Positions 35,181 through 43,447 of a stretch of DNA of 64,000 nt are shown one piece after another. This DNA comes from Hyphomonas polymorpha PS728. Its GTDB lineage: Bacteria; Pseudomonadota; Alphaproteobacteria; Caulobacterales; Hyphomonadaceae. Location: the NCBI RefSeq assembly GCF_000685315.1, contig NZ_ARYM01000008.1, positions 62,001-126,000 of the forward strand, written 5' to 3'. The notes beneath the pieces were generated by a model that worked only from the letters and a program-made list of their open reading frames with translations, had not been told where the DNA came from and ran no database searches. Each line of letters starts with the position of its first letter. Within the stretch, counting starts at the first letter, position 1. A program made the translations under genes and the position numbers.

Positions 35181-36527
35181 TTGACGTGGAATTGGCCATT
35201 CGCAAAATCAAGGCAGGCGCTGAAATCGGCGGGCCATCTTGAATGGCCGTTGGTGGCGCTGAGTGAGCCGCGCGCAGCAAGCTGGGGCAGCCGTGAGGCA
35301 GGCGCGCTGACGCGGGACGGATACCTCAAGAACGCGGTGGCCTATCGCTGTGTCCGCATGGTGGCCGAGGCGGCGGCGTCCATTCCGCTGAAATCTGGCC
35401 ATGAGGGTGTGGCGCGCCTGATACGTCAGCCGATGCCGGAAGCGGCAACCGCTGGCTTTGTGGAAGCTGTGTATACGGAGCTTCTGCTGACGGGGAACGC
35501 GTTCGTCGAGGCTGTGCGCCTGCCGGGAGAGACTGCCGCGGCGGCGCTGGCTCCCATCCGCACGGGCCGGGTGCGCCCTGTGAAGGACGCTGCCGGCTGG
35601 GTAGAGACCTGGGCCGTAAAGGGCCAGGGGCGGGAGCGGCGCGTGGGACGCGAGGCGAGCGGCTGGTGCCCGATGATGCAGGTGAAGCCTTATAATCCCG
35701 CCGACGAGGCGATGGGCTTGCCCCCGCTGGCCGCGGCGCGCCGGGCGCTGGATCTGCACAATGCGGGGGCAGACTGGGCAAAGGCCCTTATCGACAATGC
35801 GGCCAAGCCTTCGGGCGCGCTGGTGTATGGCGGGGGCGGGCGAATTCCGGCTGACCAGTTTGACCGGCTGAAAGAGGAACTGGCGCAGAGCTTTTCCGGG
35901 GCGGGTAATGCGGGGCGGCCAATGCTGCTGGAGGGCGGCCTGCAATGGCAGGCGCTGTCGCTTTCTCCTGCCGAAATGGATTTTCAGGAAACGCGGGCGA
36001 TGGCGGCGCGGGAGATTGCGCTGGCACTTGGTGGGCCACCGATGCTGCTGGGGATCCTGGGAGATAATACGTATGCGAATTATCGTGAGGCGAACGCGGC
36101 CTTCTGGCGGATGACCGTTCTGCTGGCGCAGCGCTTTGCCGGAGCGCCTTCCTGTTGGCTGGACGAGCCGTTTGGCGAGGATATCGACGTGCGGCTGGAG
36201 CCGCTGGGCGAGGCGACACATGCCGTGTTCGAGCACCGGGCGGGCTTGCCCCGGAAGCCCGTGCGGCTGGCAGCGCCGCCCGGATTTGTGCGCGGGGCAA
36301 GAGCGGGGGCGGGATATGCCGGATATTGGGATCTGCCCGATCCGGCACGGGCGGCAACCTATGCGATGGAAGCAGACTTCGGGGCGGGCTTCGCAGAGCG
36401 CACGGAAACGGCGCTGACCGAGGCAGCGTGGCCTGCAGGCGCCTTTACCTTGCGCATTGCCGAAACAGGGACAGACGGACGCATCGGGGAATGGCTTTCA
36501 ATCCCGGCCGGATCACCTTACCTGTAA
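35181..36527 (+). CDS. Isolated HK97/GTA-type portal protein with odd C-terminus
   Basis: The first 355 or so residues form an HK97-family portal protein of the gene-transfer-agent type: AYRCVRMVAEAAASIPL, an LLLTGNAFVE stretch, SGALVYGG, and the ALGGPPMLLGILGDNTYANY motif near the middle. Portals form the DNA channel of capsids. The usual last 40 residues are absent; instead about 93 residues of unknown kind follow, ending in RIGEWLSIPAGSPYL. TTG at 35181 is preferred (GAGG 9 bases upstream); ATG at 35058 is possible. No terminase, protease or capsid gene is near. This looks like a remnant formed by deletion. The 237 bases upstream of the chosen start hold no other gene. Confidence 0.78.
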   Translation: MTWNWPFAKSRQALKSAGHLEWPLVALSEPRAASWGSREAGALTRDGYLKNAVAYRCVRMVAEAAASIPLKSGHEGVARLIRQPMPEAATAGFVEAVYTELLLTGNAFVEAVRLPGETAAAALAPIRTGRVRPVKDAAGWVETWAVKGQGRERRVGREASGWCPMMQVKPYNPADEAMGLPPLAAARRALDLHNAGADWAKALIDNAAKPSGALVYGGGGRIPADQFDRLKEELAQSFSGAGNAGRPMLLEGGLQWQALSLSPAEMDFQETRAMAAREIALALGGPPMLLGILGDNTYANYREANAAFWRMTVLLAQRFAGAPSCWLDEPFGEDIDVRLEPLGEATHAVFEHRAGLPRKPVRLAAPPGFVRGARAGAGYAGYWDLPDPARAATYAMEADFGAGFAERTETALTEAAWPAGAFTLRIAETGTDGRIGEWLSIPAGSPYL

Positions 36528-36564
36528 GTGCTGGAACAGTTTTAGCGTTTCGAAGGAGCCCTCT

Positions 36565-37437
36565 GTGGCGCTCGATCCTTACAAGGTGCTCGGTGTGCCG
36601 CGAACGGCGACCGAGGCCGAGATCAAGAAAGCATACCGCGCCAAGGCCAAGGCGCTGCACCCTGATTTGCACCCCAATGACGAGAAGAAGGCAGAGGAGT
36701 TCAAACAGGCCTCTGCCGCTTTCGCCATCCTCGGCGACAAGGAGCAGAAGGCAAAGTTTGACCGGGGCGAGATCGACGGGGACGGAAATCCGCGCGGCTT
36801 TGCCGGCGGTGGGCCAGGCGCGGGCGAAGGATTTCCCGGTGGGGGCGGGTTCCGCTGGGAATCGCGGGGCGGGGCGCAGGGCGATCCGTTCGAGGACATT
36901 CTCTCCGGCATGTTCGGCGGTGGCGGGCGGCGGCGCAATCCCGGCCCGATCAAGGGGCGCGATGTGCGCTACCGCGTGGAGATCAGCTTTGAGGATGCCG
37001 TGACCGGCGCGCGGCGGCGTATGACGATGGCTGATGGCAGCGCGCTGGACGTGAACATCCCGGCCGGTATCACGACCGGCCAGGTGCTGCGCCTGAAAAG
37101 CCAGGGACAGCCCTCGCCCACGGATGGCCCGCCCGGCGACGCGCTGCTGGAGGTGGAAGTAGCAGGCAGCCCGGTCTGGACCCGCGAGGGCAATAATCTC
37201 CGCATGAGCGTGCCGGTGGATCTGAAAAAGGCGGTGCTGGGCGGAAGTGTGGATGTGAAAACGCCTACGGGTTCGGTGTCGCTGAAGGTGCCAGCGGGGT
37301 CGAATACCGGCGCGCAGCTGCGCCTGAAGGGCAAGGGCGTTCAGGTGAGCCCGCCGGGAGACCTCTATGTGCGGCTGGAAATCGTGCTGGCAGACCCGAA
37401 AGATGAGGGGTTGAAGCGCTGGGCGGAGGGCCGGTAG
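36565..37437 (+). CDS. DnaJ/CbpA-like co-chaperone
   Basis: This 290-residue type II J protein has a complete J domain with HPD (32-34), a glycine-rich linker (about 70-120, GGGPGAGEGFPGGGG), and two C-terminal substrate-binding beta domains (about 125-290). There is no cysteine zinc finger, so it is CbpA-like rather than DnaJ. It should bring clients to DnaK. GTG at 36565 has GAAGGAG upstream. It begins 37 bases after the portal gene, but this is most likely chance. Confidence 0.9.
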   Translation: MALDPYKVLGVPRTATEAEIKKAYRAKAKALHPDLHPNDEKKAEEFKQASAAFAILGDKEQKAKFDRGEIDGDGNPRGFAGGGPGAGEGFPGGGGFRWESRGGAQGDPFEDILSGMFGGGGRRRNPGPIKGRDVRYRVEISFEDAVTGARRRMTMADGSALDVNIPAGITTGQVLRLKSQGQPSPTDGPPGDALLEVEVAGSPVWTREGNNLRMSVPVDLKKAVLGGSVDVKTPTGSVSLKVPAGSNTGAQLRLKGKGVQVSPPGDLYVRLEIVLADPKDEGLKRWAEGR

Positions 37438-37500
37438 GCCGGCTCGACTTACCTGCTTGGCGGACGTACGCTTTCCTCAGGCTTCTCTGGGGAGGGACAT

Positions 37501-37914
37501 ATGCCGGAATCCGGAATTATTGCAGGCGACAATTGGCTTGCCATACTGGCGGCGGCAGCGGCGATTTATGCCATCGGCTTTCTGATCTACGGGATGTTCT
37601 TTTCGGGGCTCTGGCTGAAGCTCTCTGGCTATAGCCGGGAGCAACTGACACCCCACATGTGGAAGATGGCGATTTCGCCGGTGATGCCGATTCTCACGGC
37701 GATTGGCCTTGCCATCCTGTTCAAGCTGACGCGGGTGGATAATCTGGCGGTTGGGGTGGTGCTTGCAATCCAGATATGGTTCTTCATTGCCATGCCTGTG
37801 CGGCTGTATGCCTTTGTTTACAGTCCGGAAAAGATTGGACTCTTATTGATGGATGGTGTCCATCTGCTGCTTGGTTTCCTGGTGGCGGGGGCGATCATCG
37901 GAGGCTGGCGGTAA
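37501..37914 (+). CDS. DUF1761 small membrane protein
   Basis: This 137-residue protein has four hydrophobic helices (about 13-33, 55-75, 80-105, 112-132), matching DUF1761, a family of unknown function. A conserved-looking SGLWLKLSG stretch lies between the first two helices. GGGGAGGG precedes the ATG. It is 64 bases upstream of the PepSY gene on the same strand. Confidence 0.75.
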   Translation: MPESGIIAGDNWLAILAAAAAIYAIGFLIYGMFFSGLWLKLSGYSREQLTPHMWKMAISPVMPILTAIGLAILFKLTRVDNLAVGVVLAIQIWFFIAMPVRLYAFVYSPEKIGLLLMDGVHLLLGFLVAGAIIGGWR

Positions 37915-37978
37915 GGTGACTGTCGCTGAACTGTATCATTCACTTCATGTTCAGAGCTGGAGCGTCATAGGGGGCGGT

Positions 37979-38305
37979 ATGAAACGCATTCTGACGATAT
38001 TTGCCCTCTCGGCTCTGACGATTGCCCCCGGCGCGATGGCGCAGCAGGGCGGCAATCCCTGGGCGAGCCAGTTTTCCCCCGGACAGGCCCGCGAGGCCGT
38101 GCGCGAGGGGAAAACCGTGCCGCTGAGCAAGATATTCCAGCAGCTGAAACGCGAATATGGCGGCTATCAGCTGGGCGCGGAGCTTTACTCCCGCGACGAC
38201 GGCACCACTTTCTATGAAATCGACTGGATGACGGAAGACGGCCGCAAGGCGCATTTCACCGTGGACGCGCAGAGCGGCTCAGTGATGAACCGCCGTGGCG
38301 GCTAA
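37979..38305 (+). CDS. Exported PepSY-domain protein
   Basis: This 108-residue protein has a signal peptide (about 1-21, ending GAMA) and one PepSY domain (about 35-105: ending in a HFTVDAQSGSVMN-type strand). Single-domain periplasmic PepSY proteins are thought to modulate proteases or sensor kinases. It lies 29 bases upstream of the response regulator at 38335 and probably shares its transcript, as such proteins often do upstream of FeuP/PhoP-like systems. GGGGCGG precedes the ATG at 37979. Confidence 0.8.
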   Translation: MKRILTIFALSALTIAPGAMAQQGGNPWASQFSPGQAREAVREGKTVPLSKIFQQLKREYGGYQLGAELYSRDDGTTFYEIDWMTEDGRKAHFTVDAQSGSVMNRRGG

Positions 38306-38334
38306 CCGTTTGAAAGACTTGCTGGAGAAGAGAC

Positions 38335-39018
38335 ATGCGTATCCTGGTTGTTGAAGATGATGCAGACCTCCGCCGGCAGCTGGCCGATGTGCTCTCGCAG
38401 TCCGGCTATGCCGTAGACCTTGCCGCCGATGGCGAAGACGGCCAGTTCCTGGGCGAGACCGAGCCCTATGACGCCGTGGTGCTGGACCTGGGCCTGCCCA
38501 AGATCGACGGGGTGAGCGTGCTGAAAAGCTGGCGCAAGGAGGGCAAGACCTTCCCGGTGCTTATCCTCACCGCGCGCGACCAGTGGAGCGAGAAGGTGTC
38601 AGGCTTCGATGCCGGGGCCGATGATTATCTGACCAAGCCCTTCATCACCGAGGAGTTGCTGGCACGCCTGCGCGCGCTGCTGCGCCGGGCGGCGGGCCAT
38701 TCGGCGGCGACGATCGAATGCGGCAAGCTGATGGTGGACACCCGCGCCGCGCGCGCGACGGTGAATGGTGAGCCGATCAAGCTGACGGCGCATGAATACC
38801 GCGTGCTGTCTTACCTGATGCACCATCAGGGTCGCGTGGTGCCGCGCACGGAGCTGGTCGAGCATATCTATGATCAGGATTTCGACCGCGACTCCAACAC
38901 CATCGAGGTCTTCATCGGGCGCCTGCGCCGGAAGATCGGTCAGGACCGCATTCAGACCGAACGTGGCCTTGGCTACCGCCTGATCGTGCCTGAGGACGAA
39001 GCACGCGTTGCAGGTTGA
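38335..39018 (+). CDS. OmpR/PhoB-family response regulator (FeuP/PhoP-like)
   Basis: This 227-residue regulator has a receiver domain (1-118; phospho-acceptor D51 in VVLDLGLPKIDG, the TARDQW segment and K in LTKPF) and an OmpR-type winged helix (about 128-222: EVFIGRLRRKIG, RGLGYRL). In rhizobia the related FeuP/FeuQ pair regulates envelope and iron- or osmo-related genes and lies beside the cyc genes, as here. The partner kinase follows 25 bases later. Confidence 0.93.
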   Translation: MRILVVEDDADLRRQLADVLSQSGYAVDLAADGEDGQFLGETEPYDAVVLDLGLPKIDGVSVLKSWRKEGKTFPVLILTARDQWSEKVSGFDAGADDYLTKPFITEELLARLRALLRRAAGHSAATIECGKLMVDTRAARATVNGEPIKLTAHEYRVLSYLMHHQGRVVPRTELVEHIYDQDFDRDSNTIEVFIGRLRRKIGQDRIQTERGLGYRLIVPEDEARVAG

Positions 39019-39043
39019 CGCCGAACGCGGCTAGAGCTCGCTG

Positions 39044-40471
39044 ATGAGTGAGGTCTCCGCCCCCAAACGCAGCCTGATTGACCGCTGGTCCAGCGTTTCG
39101 CTGGCCCGGCGCGTCATGATTGCAGCGCTTGTCTGGGGCCTGCTGGTGCTGATCGGGGGCGCTGTGGCGCTCTCAGCCATTTACCGGGCGCAGACGCTTT
39201 CCCTGATCGAGGACGACCTGGAGCAGACGCTGGTGACGCTCTCCCGCGAGCTTACGCGGGAGGACGCGTTCTTGGCCGATGGCCGGGTGACTGATACCAA
39301 TCGCAACTTCTTCTCGAACGATTCCCGTTTCCAGACGCAGTATTCCGGGCATTACTGGGCTGTGGTGGGGCTGACACCGGACGGCGAGATTGCCGGAGAT
39401 TTCCGTTCGCGAAGCCTGTGGGATGAAGCTGTGCCGGTGACGCCGGAACTGATCGCGCGCGCGGTAGAGCTGCCGGGGGTTGCGCAGTATGCGAACTATC
39501 CGGGGCCACTGGAGCAGGTGTCACGCGTGGGGGCGATGGCCATCATCGTGGAGAACCGTTCGACACCGCTGGTGTTGATCGCTGCGGCAGACCGCACACC
39601 CAACGATGCGGCCGCGACGCGCTTCCGCGATATGCTGCTGGTGACCATGATTGCCCTGTTTGGCGGCGTGTTCGCGGCGATGGTGGTGGCTGTGCGCTAC
39701 TCGCTGAACCCTCTGCGCAGGCTGGAAACGGATGTGGCGAAGGTGCGCGAAGGGGAGGCGGTGAAGCTGGCCGGAGACTATCCGGCGGAAGTCCGTCCGC
39801 TGACGGAAGAGCTCAACAAGCTGATCGAGCACAACCGCGAAGTGGTGGAGCGGGCGCGCACGCATGTGGGCAATCTGGCACATGCGCTGAAGACCCCGCT
39901 CGCGGTGCTGCGCAATGAGGCCAAGGGCGGATCGCAGCTGGACGATGTTGTGCGCCGGCAGGCCGAGGCGATGCAGACCAATGTAGAGCATTACCTAAAG
40001 CGCGCCCGTATGGCGGCGCGGGCCGAAGCGATTGGTGCACGGACGGATATTCGCCCTGTGCTGGATGGGCTGGCGCGGATGCTGAACCGGTTGTTCGATG
40101 CGCGCGGAATTGAAGTGACTGTTACTGGCGCGGACGCCGCGATTTTCCGGGGGGAACAGCAGGATTTCGAGGAAATGGCCGGCAATCTGATGGAAAACGC
40201 CTGCAAATGGGCGGCCAGTGAAGTACTGGTGACCATCCGTGACAGTGGCCGCGAACTGGTCATTACCGTAGAAGATGACGGGCCGGGCCTGACGCCCGAA
40301 CAGCGCGCGGGCGCGATGAAGCGCGGGGTGCGGCTAGATGAAACAACGCCGGGGACTGGGCTTGGCCTCTCGATTGTTACAGAATTGGCCGAGCTGCATA
40401 AGGGCAGTTTCGAACTCGGCGATGCTGCGCTTGGCGGCCTCAAGGCAACCCTCAGATTTCCCAGGCCATGA
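39044..40471 (+). CDS. Sensor histidine kinase (FeuQ/PhoQ-like)
   Basis: This 475-residue membrane kinase has two transmembrane helices (about 22-48 and 196-220) around a periplasmic sensor of about 150 residues, then a HAMP-like linker, HisKA with H280 in LAHALKTPLAV, and HATPase with the VEDDGPGL (G1) and GTGLGLSI (G2) boxes. It should phosphorylate the regulator encoded just upstream. Its stop overlaps the ATG of ccmI by 4 bases, coupling the signalling pair to the cytochrome c maturation genes. Confidence 0.93.
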   Translation: MSEVSAPKRSLIDRWSSVSLARRVMIAALVWGLLVLIGGAVALSAIYRAQTLSLIEDDLEQTLVTLSRELTREDAFLADGRVTDTNRNFFSNDSRFQTQYSGHYWAVVGLTPDGEIAGDFRSRSLWDEAVPVTPELIARAVELPGVAQYANYPGPLEQVSRVGAMAIIVENRSTPLVLIAAADRTPNDAAATRFRDMLLVTMIALFGGVFAAMVVAVRYSLNPLRRLETDVAKVREGEAVKLAGDYPAEVRPLTEELNKLIEHNREVVERARTHVGNLAHALKTPLAVLRNEAKGGSQLDDVVRRQAEAMQTNVEHYLKRARMAARAEAIGARTDIRPVLDGLARMLNRLFDARGIEVTVTGADAAIFRGEQQDFEEMAGNLMENACKWAASEVLVTIRDSGRELVITVEDDGPGLTPEQRAGAMKRGVRLDETTPGTGLGLSIVTELAELHKGSFELGDAALGGLKATLRFPRP

Positions 40472-41064
40472 AAGCTTTGAACCTCATCATTCTCGGCGGC
40501 TGTCTCGCGCTTGGCGTGGGCGGCTATCTGCTGATCGGTAAGCCCGGCATGGCGGACCAGCCTATGGCCGAGAGGCAGGTGGCGCTGGCAGAGAAGGTGC
40601 GGCTGGACCCGCAATCGCTGACCGAGGGCGAGATGCTTTCCCGGCTGGAACAGGCGGTGATCGACAAGCCGGACGATCCGCAGCCGCATTATTTCATCGG
40701 CGAAATGCTGCGCACGCAGGGGCGGGCCGAAGACGCGGTGCGGGCGTATCAATCGGCGCTGCGCCGGGATCAGGACTTTGTGCCGGCGTTGATCGGGCTG
40801 GCCGATGTGCTGACCCAGCTGGCCGAAGGGGGCATCGGGCCAGACGCAACGCGGCTCTATGCGCGCGCCTATCAGCTGGACGAGACGCAGGTGAGCGCCG
40901 GCATGCGCGCGGCCATGGGCGCGGCGCAGGCGGGCGACCAGGAAAAGGCCGAGCAGGCCATGCGCTATATCTATTCCCGCCTGCCGGAGGACGATCCGCG
41001 GCGGGAGCGCTTCCGGCCGATGATTGAAGCCATCGGACAGGAGGCCCCGGCGGAGTCGGAATAG
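40468..41064 (+). CDS. ccmI: Cytochrome c maturation protein CcmI/CycH (TPR)
   Basis: This 198-residue protein has an N-terminal membrane helix (about 5-23), then TPR-type helices (about 60-165, with PHYFIGEMLRTQGRAEDAVRAY cut here as YFIGEMLRTQGRAED). CcmI binds the C-terminus of apocytochrome c and brings it to the haem lyase. It is shorter than typical full CcmI (about 400) and lacks a second N-terminal helix, resembling only the TPR half. The link to ccmE and ccmF (53 bases away) supports the name. It overlaps the kinase gene by 4 bases. Confidence 0.75.
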   Translation: MKALNLIILGGCLALGVGGYLLIGKPGMADQPMAERQVALAEKVRLDPQSLTEGEMLSRLEQAVIDKPDDPQPHYFIGEMLRTQGRAEDAVRAYQSALRRDQDFVPALIGLADVLTQLAEGGIGPDATRLYARAYQLDETQVSAGMRAAMGAAQAGDQEKAEQAMRYIYSRLPEDDPRRERFRPMIEAIGQEAPAESE

Positions 41065-41117
41065 CGCTGCATCTGCCGCACTCCCCAATCGGGGCGGGGC
41101 AGCTTATAAACTCTGTT

Positions 41118-41543
41118 ATGCGTGCACGGACCCGACGGCTTTATACTTTTGGCATCGCCGCCCTTCTCATTCTGGCGGCGGCGGCGCTGGCAATCTTTGC
41201 GCTGCGCGAGAACGCAAACCTTTTCTACACGCCTGAAATCCTTGCGGAAAAAGGCCTTCCGAAGGAGGGGCGTGAGGTGAAGGTTGGCGGTTGGGTGGAG
41301 CCGGGCTCGCTGAGCTATGCCGATGGCGGGGCAACGATGCGCTTCACGGTGATCGACAACAGCCCGAACACCATCACAGTCAGCTTCACCGGCGTGGCGC
41401 CAGACCTCTTCCGCGAGGGACAGGGCGTGGTGGCAACCGGTAGGTTTAGCCCGGAGGGCGAGTTCACCGCGCGCCAACTGCTGGCCAAGCATGACGAGAA
41501 TTACCAGCCGCGCGAGCTGAAACCGCTCGAGGCGGGCGGATGA
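41118..41543 (+). CDS. ccmE: Haem chaperone CcmE
   Basis: CcmE binds haem covalently in the periplasm and passes it to CcmF for attachment to apocytochrome c. The 141-residue protein has an N-terminal membrane anchor (about 9-28), an OB-fold body and the haem-binding His in the AKHDENYQP motif (H125, with Tyr129). The ATG overlaps nothing upstream; ccmF begins 4 bases before its stop, so ccmE and ccmF are translationally coupled. Confidence 0.95.
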   Translation: MRARTRRLYTFGIAALLILAAAALAIFALRENANLFYTPEILAEKGLPKEGREVKVGGWVEPGSLSYADGGATMRFTVIDNSPNTITVSFTGVAPDLFREGQGVVATGRFSPEGEFTARQLLAKHDENYQPRELKPLEAGG

Positions 41544-43447
41544 TCGAACTCGGCCATTTTTCGGCCTTCCTGGCGCTGGGATTTTCTTTGGCGCAGGCGG
41601 TATTCGGCCTGAAGGGAGAGCGGCGTCTGGCCGGGCTGGCCGCCGTGGCCGGCTTCGGCGTGATGGCGCTGTCTTTCCTGATCCTGATCTTTGCTTTCAT
41701 GCGCTCGGATTTCTCCGTGGCGCTGGTGGCCAACAATTCCCACACACTGAAGCCGATGATCTACAAGATCGCCGGGGCGTGGGGAAACCATGAAGGCTCG
41801 ATGGCGCTGTGGTGTCTCGTCACCATCGGCTTTGGCGCGATTGCCGCCGCCACGATGCGCACGGGGCGAGAGACCTTCGAGGCGCGCGCGCTGGGCGTTC
41901 AGGGGATGCTCGCGGTGGGGTCGCTGGCGTATCTGCTGTTTGCGTCCTCGCCCTTCCTGCGGCTCGACCCGGCGCCGTTTCAGGGGGCGGGGCTGAACCC
42001 GCTGTTGCAGGACCCCGCGCTCGCGCTGCACCCGCCGATGCTCTACCTTGGCTATGTCGGCTATTCCTTCGTGTTCGCGCTGGCAGCGGCGGGCCTGATG
42101 GAAGGGCGGATCGACCGGGTGTGGGCCAAGGAAGCGCGCATCTGGTCACTGGCAGCGTTCGCGCCGTTGACGCTTGGCATCGCGCTCGGCTCCTACTGGG
42201 CCTATTACGAACTCGGCTGGGGCGGTTGGTGGTTCTGGGACCCGGTGGAGAACGCCTCGCTGATGCCCTGGCTGATCGGGGCGGCGCTCTTGCATTCGGT
42301 GATCGTGACGGAAAAGCGCCAGAGCTTTGCGGCCTGGACGGCGCTGCTGGCGGTGCTTTCCTTCCTGTTCTCCATTCTTGGCGCGTTCCTTGTGCGCTCC
42401 GGCGTGCTCACCTCTGTCCACGCTTTTGCCGTAGATCCTGAGCGCGGCACGCTGCTGCTTCTGGGGCTGCTGGCCTATGGCGGTTTTGCCCTGGGCCTCT
42501 TCGCGATGCGGGCGCCCTCGTTGACCGGGGGCAAGCCGTGGCAGCTGTTCAGCCGCGAAGGCGCGCTGATGGCGAACAATGTCGTGCTGATCGTCGCGAC
42601 ACTGACGGTTCTGCTGGGCACGCTGTTCCCGCTGATCGCCGAGGCGTTCGGGCGAACGATTTCGGTGGGCGAGCCCTATTTCAATCTGACTTTCGTGCCG
42701 ATCCTTGTGCTGATCCTGATCCTCCTGCCAGTGGTTCAGGCCTGGGCCTGGGGCAAGGCGGACCTGAAGACCTGGACCCGCTGGGCGATGGGCGGGGCGG
42801 CATTGACGGCGGTGTTCCTGCTGCTGGGCGCTGGTGTGATGAGCATTCCGCTGGGCGCGGCGTTTGGCGTGGCGGTGGGCGTGTGGCTGGTGTTCGGCGG
42901 CGTCTGGGAAATGAAGCGGCGGGCGATGACGCTCAGCCGGGTGTTCAAGATGCCGGCGCGCGTCTGGGCAATGACGCTGTCGCATGTGGGGCTCGGCCTG
43001 TTCGTGATCGGCGCGGTGATCGAGACCAGCGGGCGCTATGAGGCAACACTGGCGCTGGCCGAGGGTGGCACGGGCACGGTGGCGGGGTGGGAAATCACGC
43101 TTAAGGAAGTGCGCGCGATCGAGGGGCCGAACTGGTACGCCGACAAGGCCGTGCTTACTGCACGCAAGGGCGGGTCGAGCGCCGAGCTGCTGCCGATGAA
43201 GCGCTTCTATCCGGCCGCGATGATGCCGACGACGGAAACAGCCATCCACAAGACCGGCACCGGTGACCTCTATGTGGCGCTGGGCGAACAGCGCGAAGTG
43301 GAGGGGCAGGCGCGCTGGGTCTTCCGGGTCTATTACAACCCGATGGTGGACCTTCTCTATTTTGGCGTGGTGCTGATCGGCCTTGGCGGACTGCTGGCGA
43401 TGTGGCCGGAGAAGCGCGCGATCAAGCCCGCGGCAAGCGAAGCGTAG
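41540..43447 (+). CDS. ccmF: Haem lyase subunit CcmF
   Basis: CcmF is the large membrane haem lyase that joins haem to apocytochrome c. The 635 residues have about 14 hydrophobic helices and the tryptophan-rich haem motif, GWGGWWFWDPVENASLMPWL (about 226-245). Conserved His residues near HEGS (84) and the NPLLQDPALALHPP stretch are also seen. It is the third cyc gene. Its 3' end overlaps the antisense 3' end of the kinase gene at 43422 by 26 bases, an unusual tail-to-tail junction, instead of the expected ccmH continuing in the same direction. Confidence 0.95.
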   Translation: MIELGHFSAFLALGFSLAQAVFGLKGERRLAGLAAVAGFGVMALSFLILIFAFMRSDFSVALVANNSHTLKPMIYKIAGAWGNHEGSMALWCLVTIGFGAIAAATMRTGRETFEARALGVQGMLAVGSLAYLLFASSPFLRLDPAPFQGAGLNPLLQDPALALHPPMLYLGYVGYSFVFALAAAGLMEGRIDRVWAKEARIWSLAAFAPLTLGIALGSYWAYYELGWGGWWFWDPVENASLMPWLIGAALLHSVIVTEKRQSFAAWTALLAVLSFLFSILGAFLVRSGVLTSVHAFAVDPERGTLLLLGLLAYGGFALGLFAMRAPSLTGGKPWQLFSREGALMANNVVLIVATLTVLLGTLFPLIAEAFGRTISVGEPYFNLTFVPILVLILILLPVVQAWAWGKADLKTWTRWAMGGAALTAVFLLLGAGVMSIPLGAAFGVAVGVWLVFGGVWEMKRRAMTLSRVFKMPARVWAMTLSHVGLGLFVIGAVIETSGRYEATLALAEGGTGTVAGWEITLKEVRAIEGPNWYADKAVLTARKGGSSAELLPMKRFYPAAMMPTTETAIHKTGTGDLYVALGEQREVEGQARWVFRVYYNPMVDLLYFGVVLIGLGGLLAMWPEKRAIKPAASEA

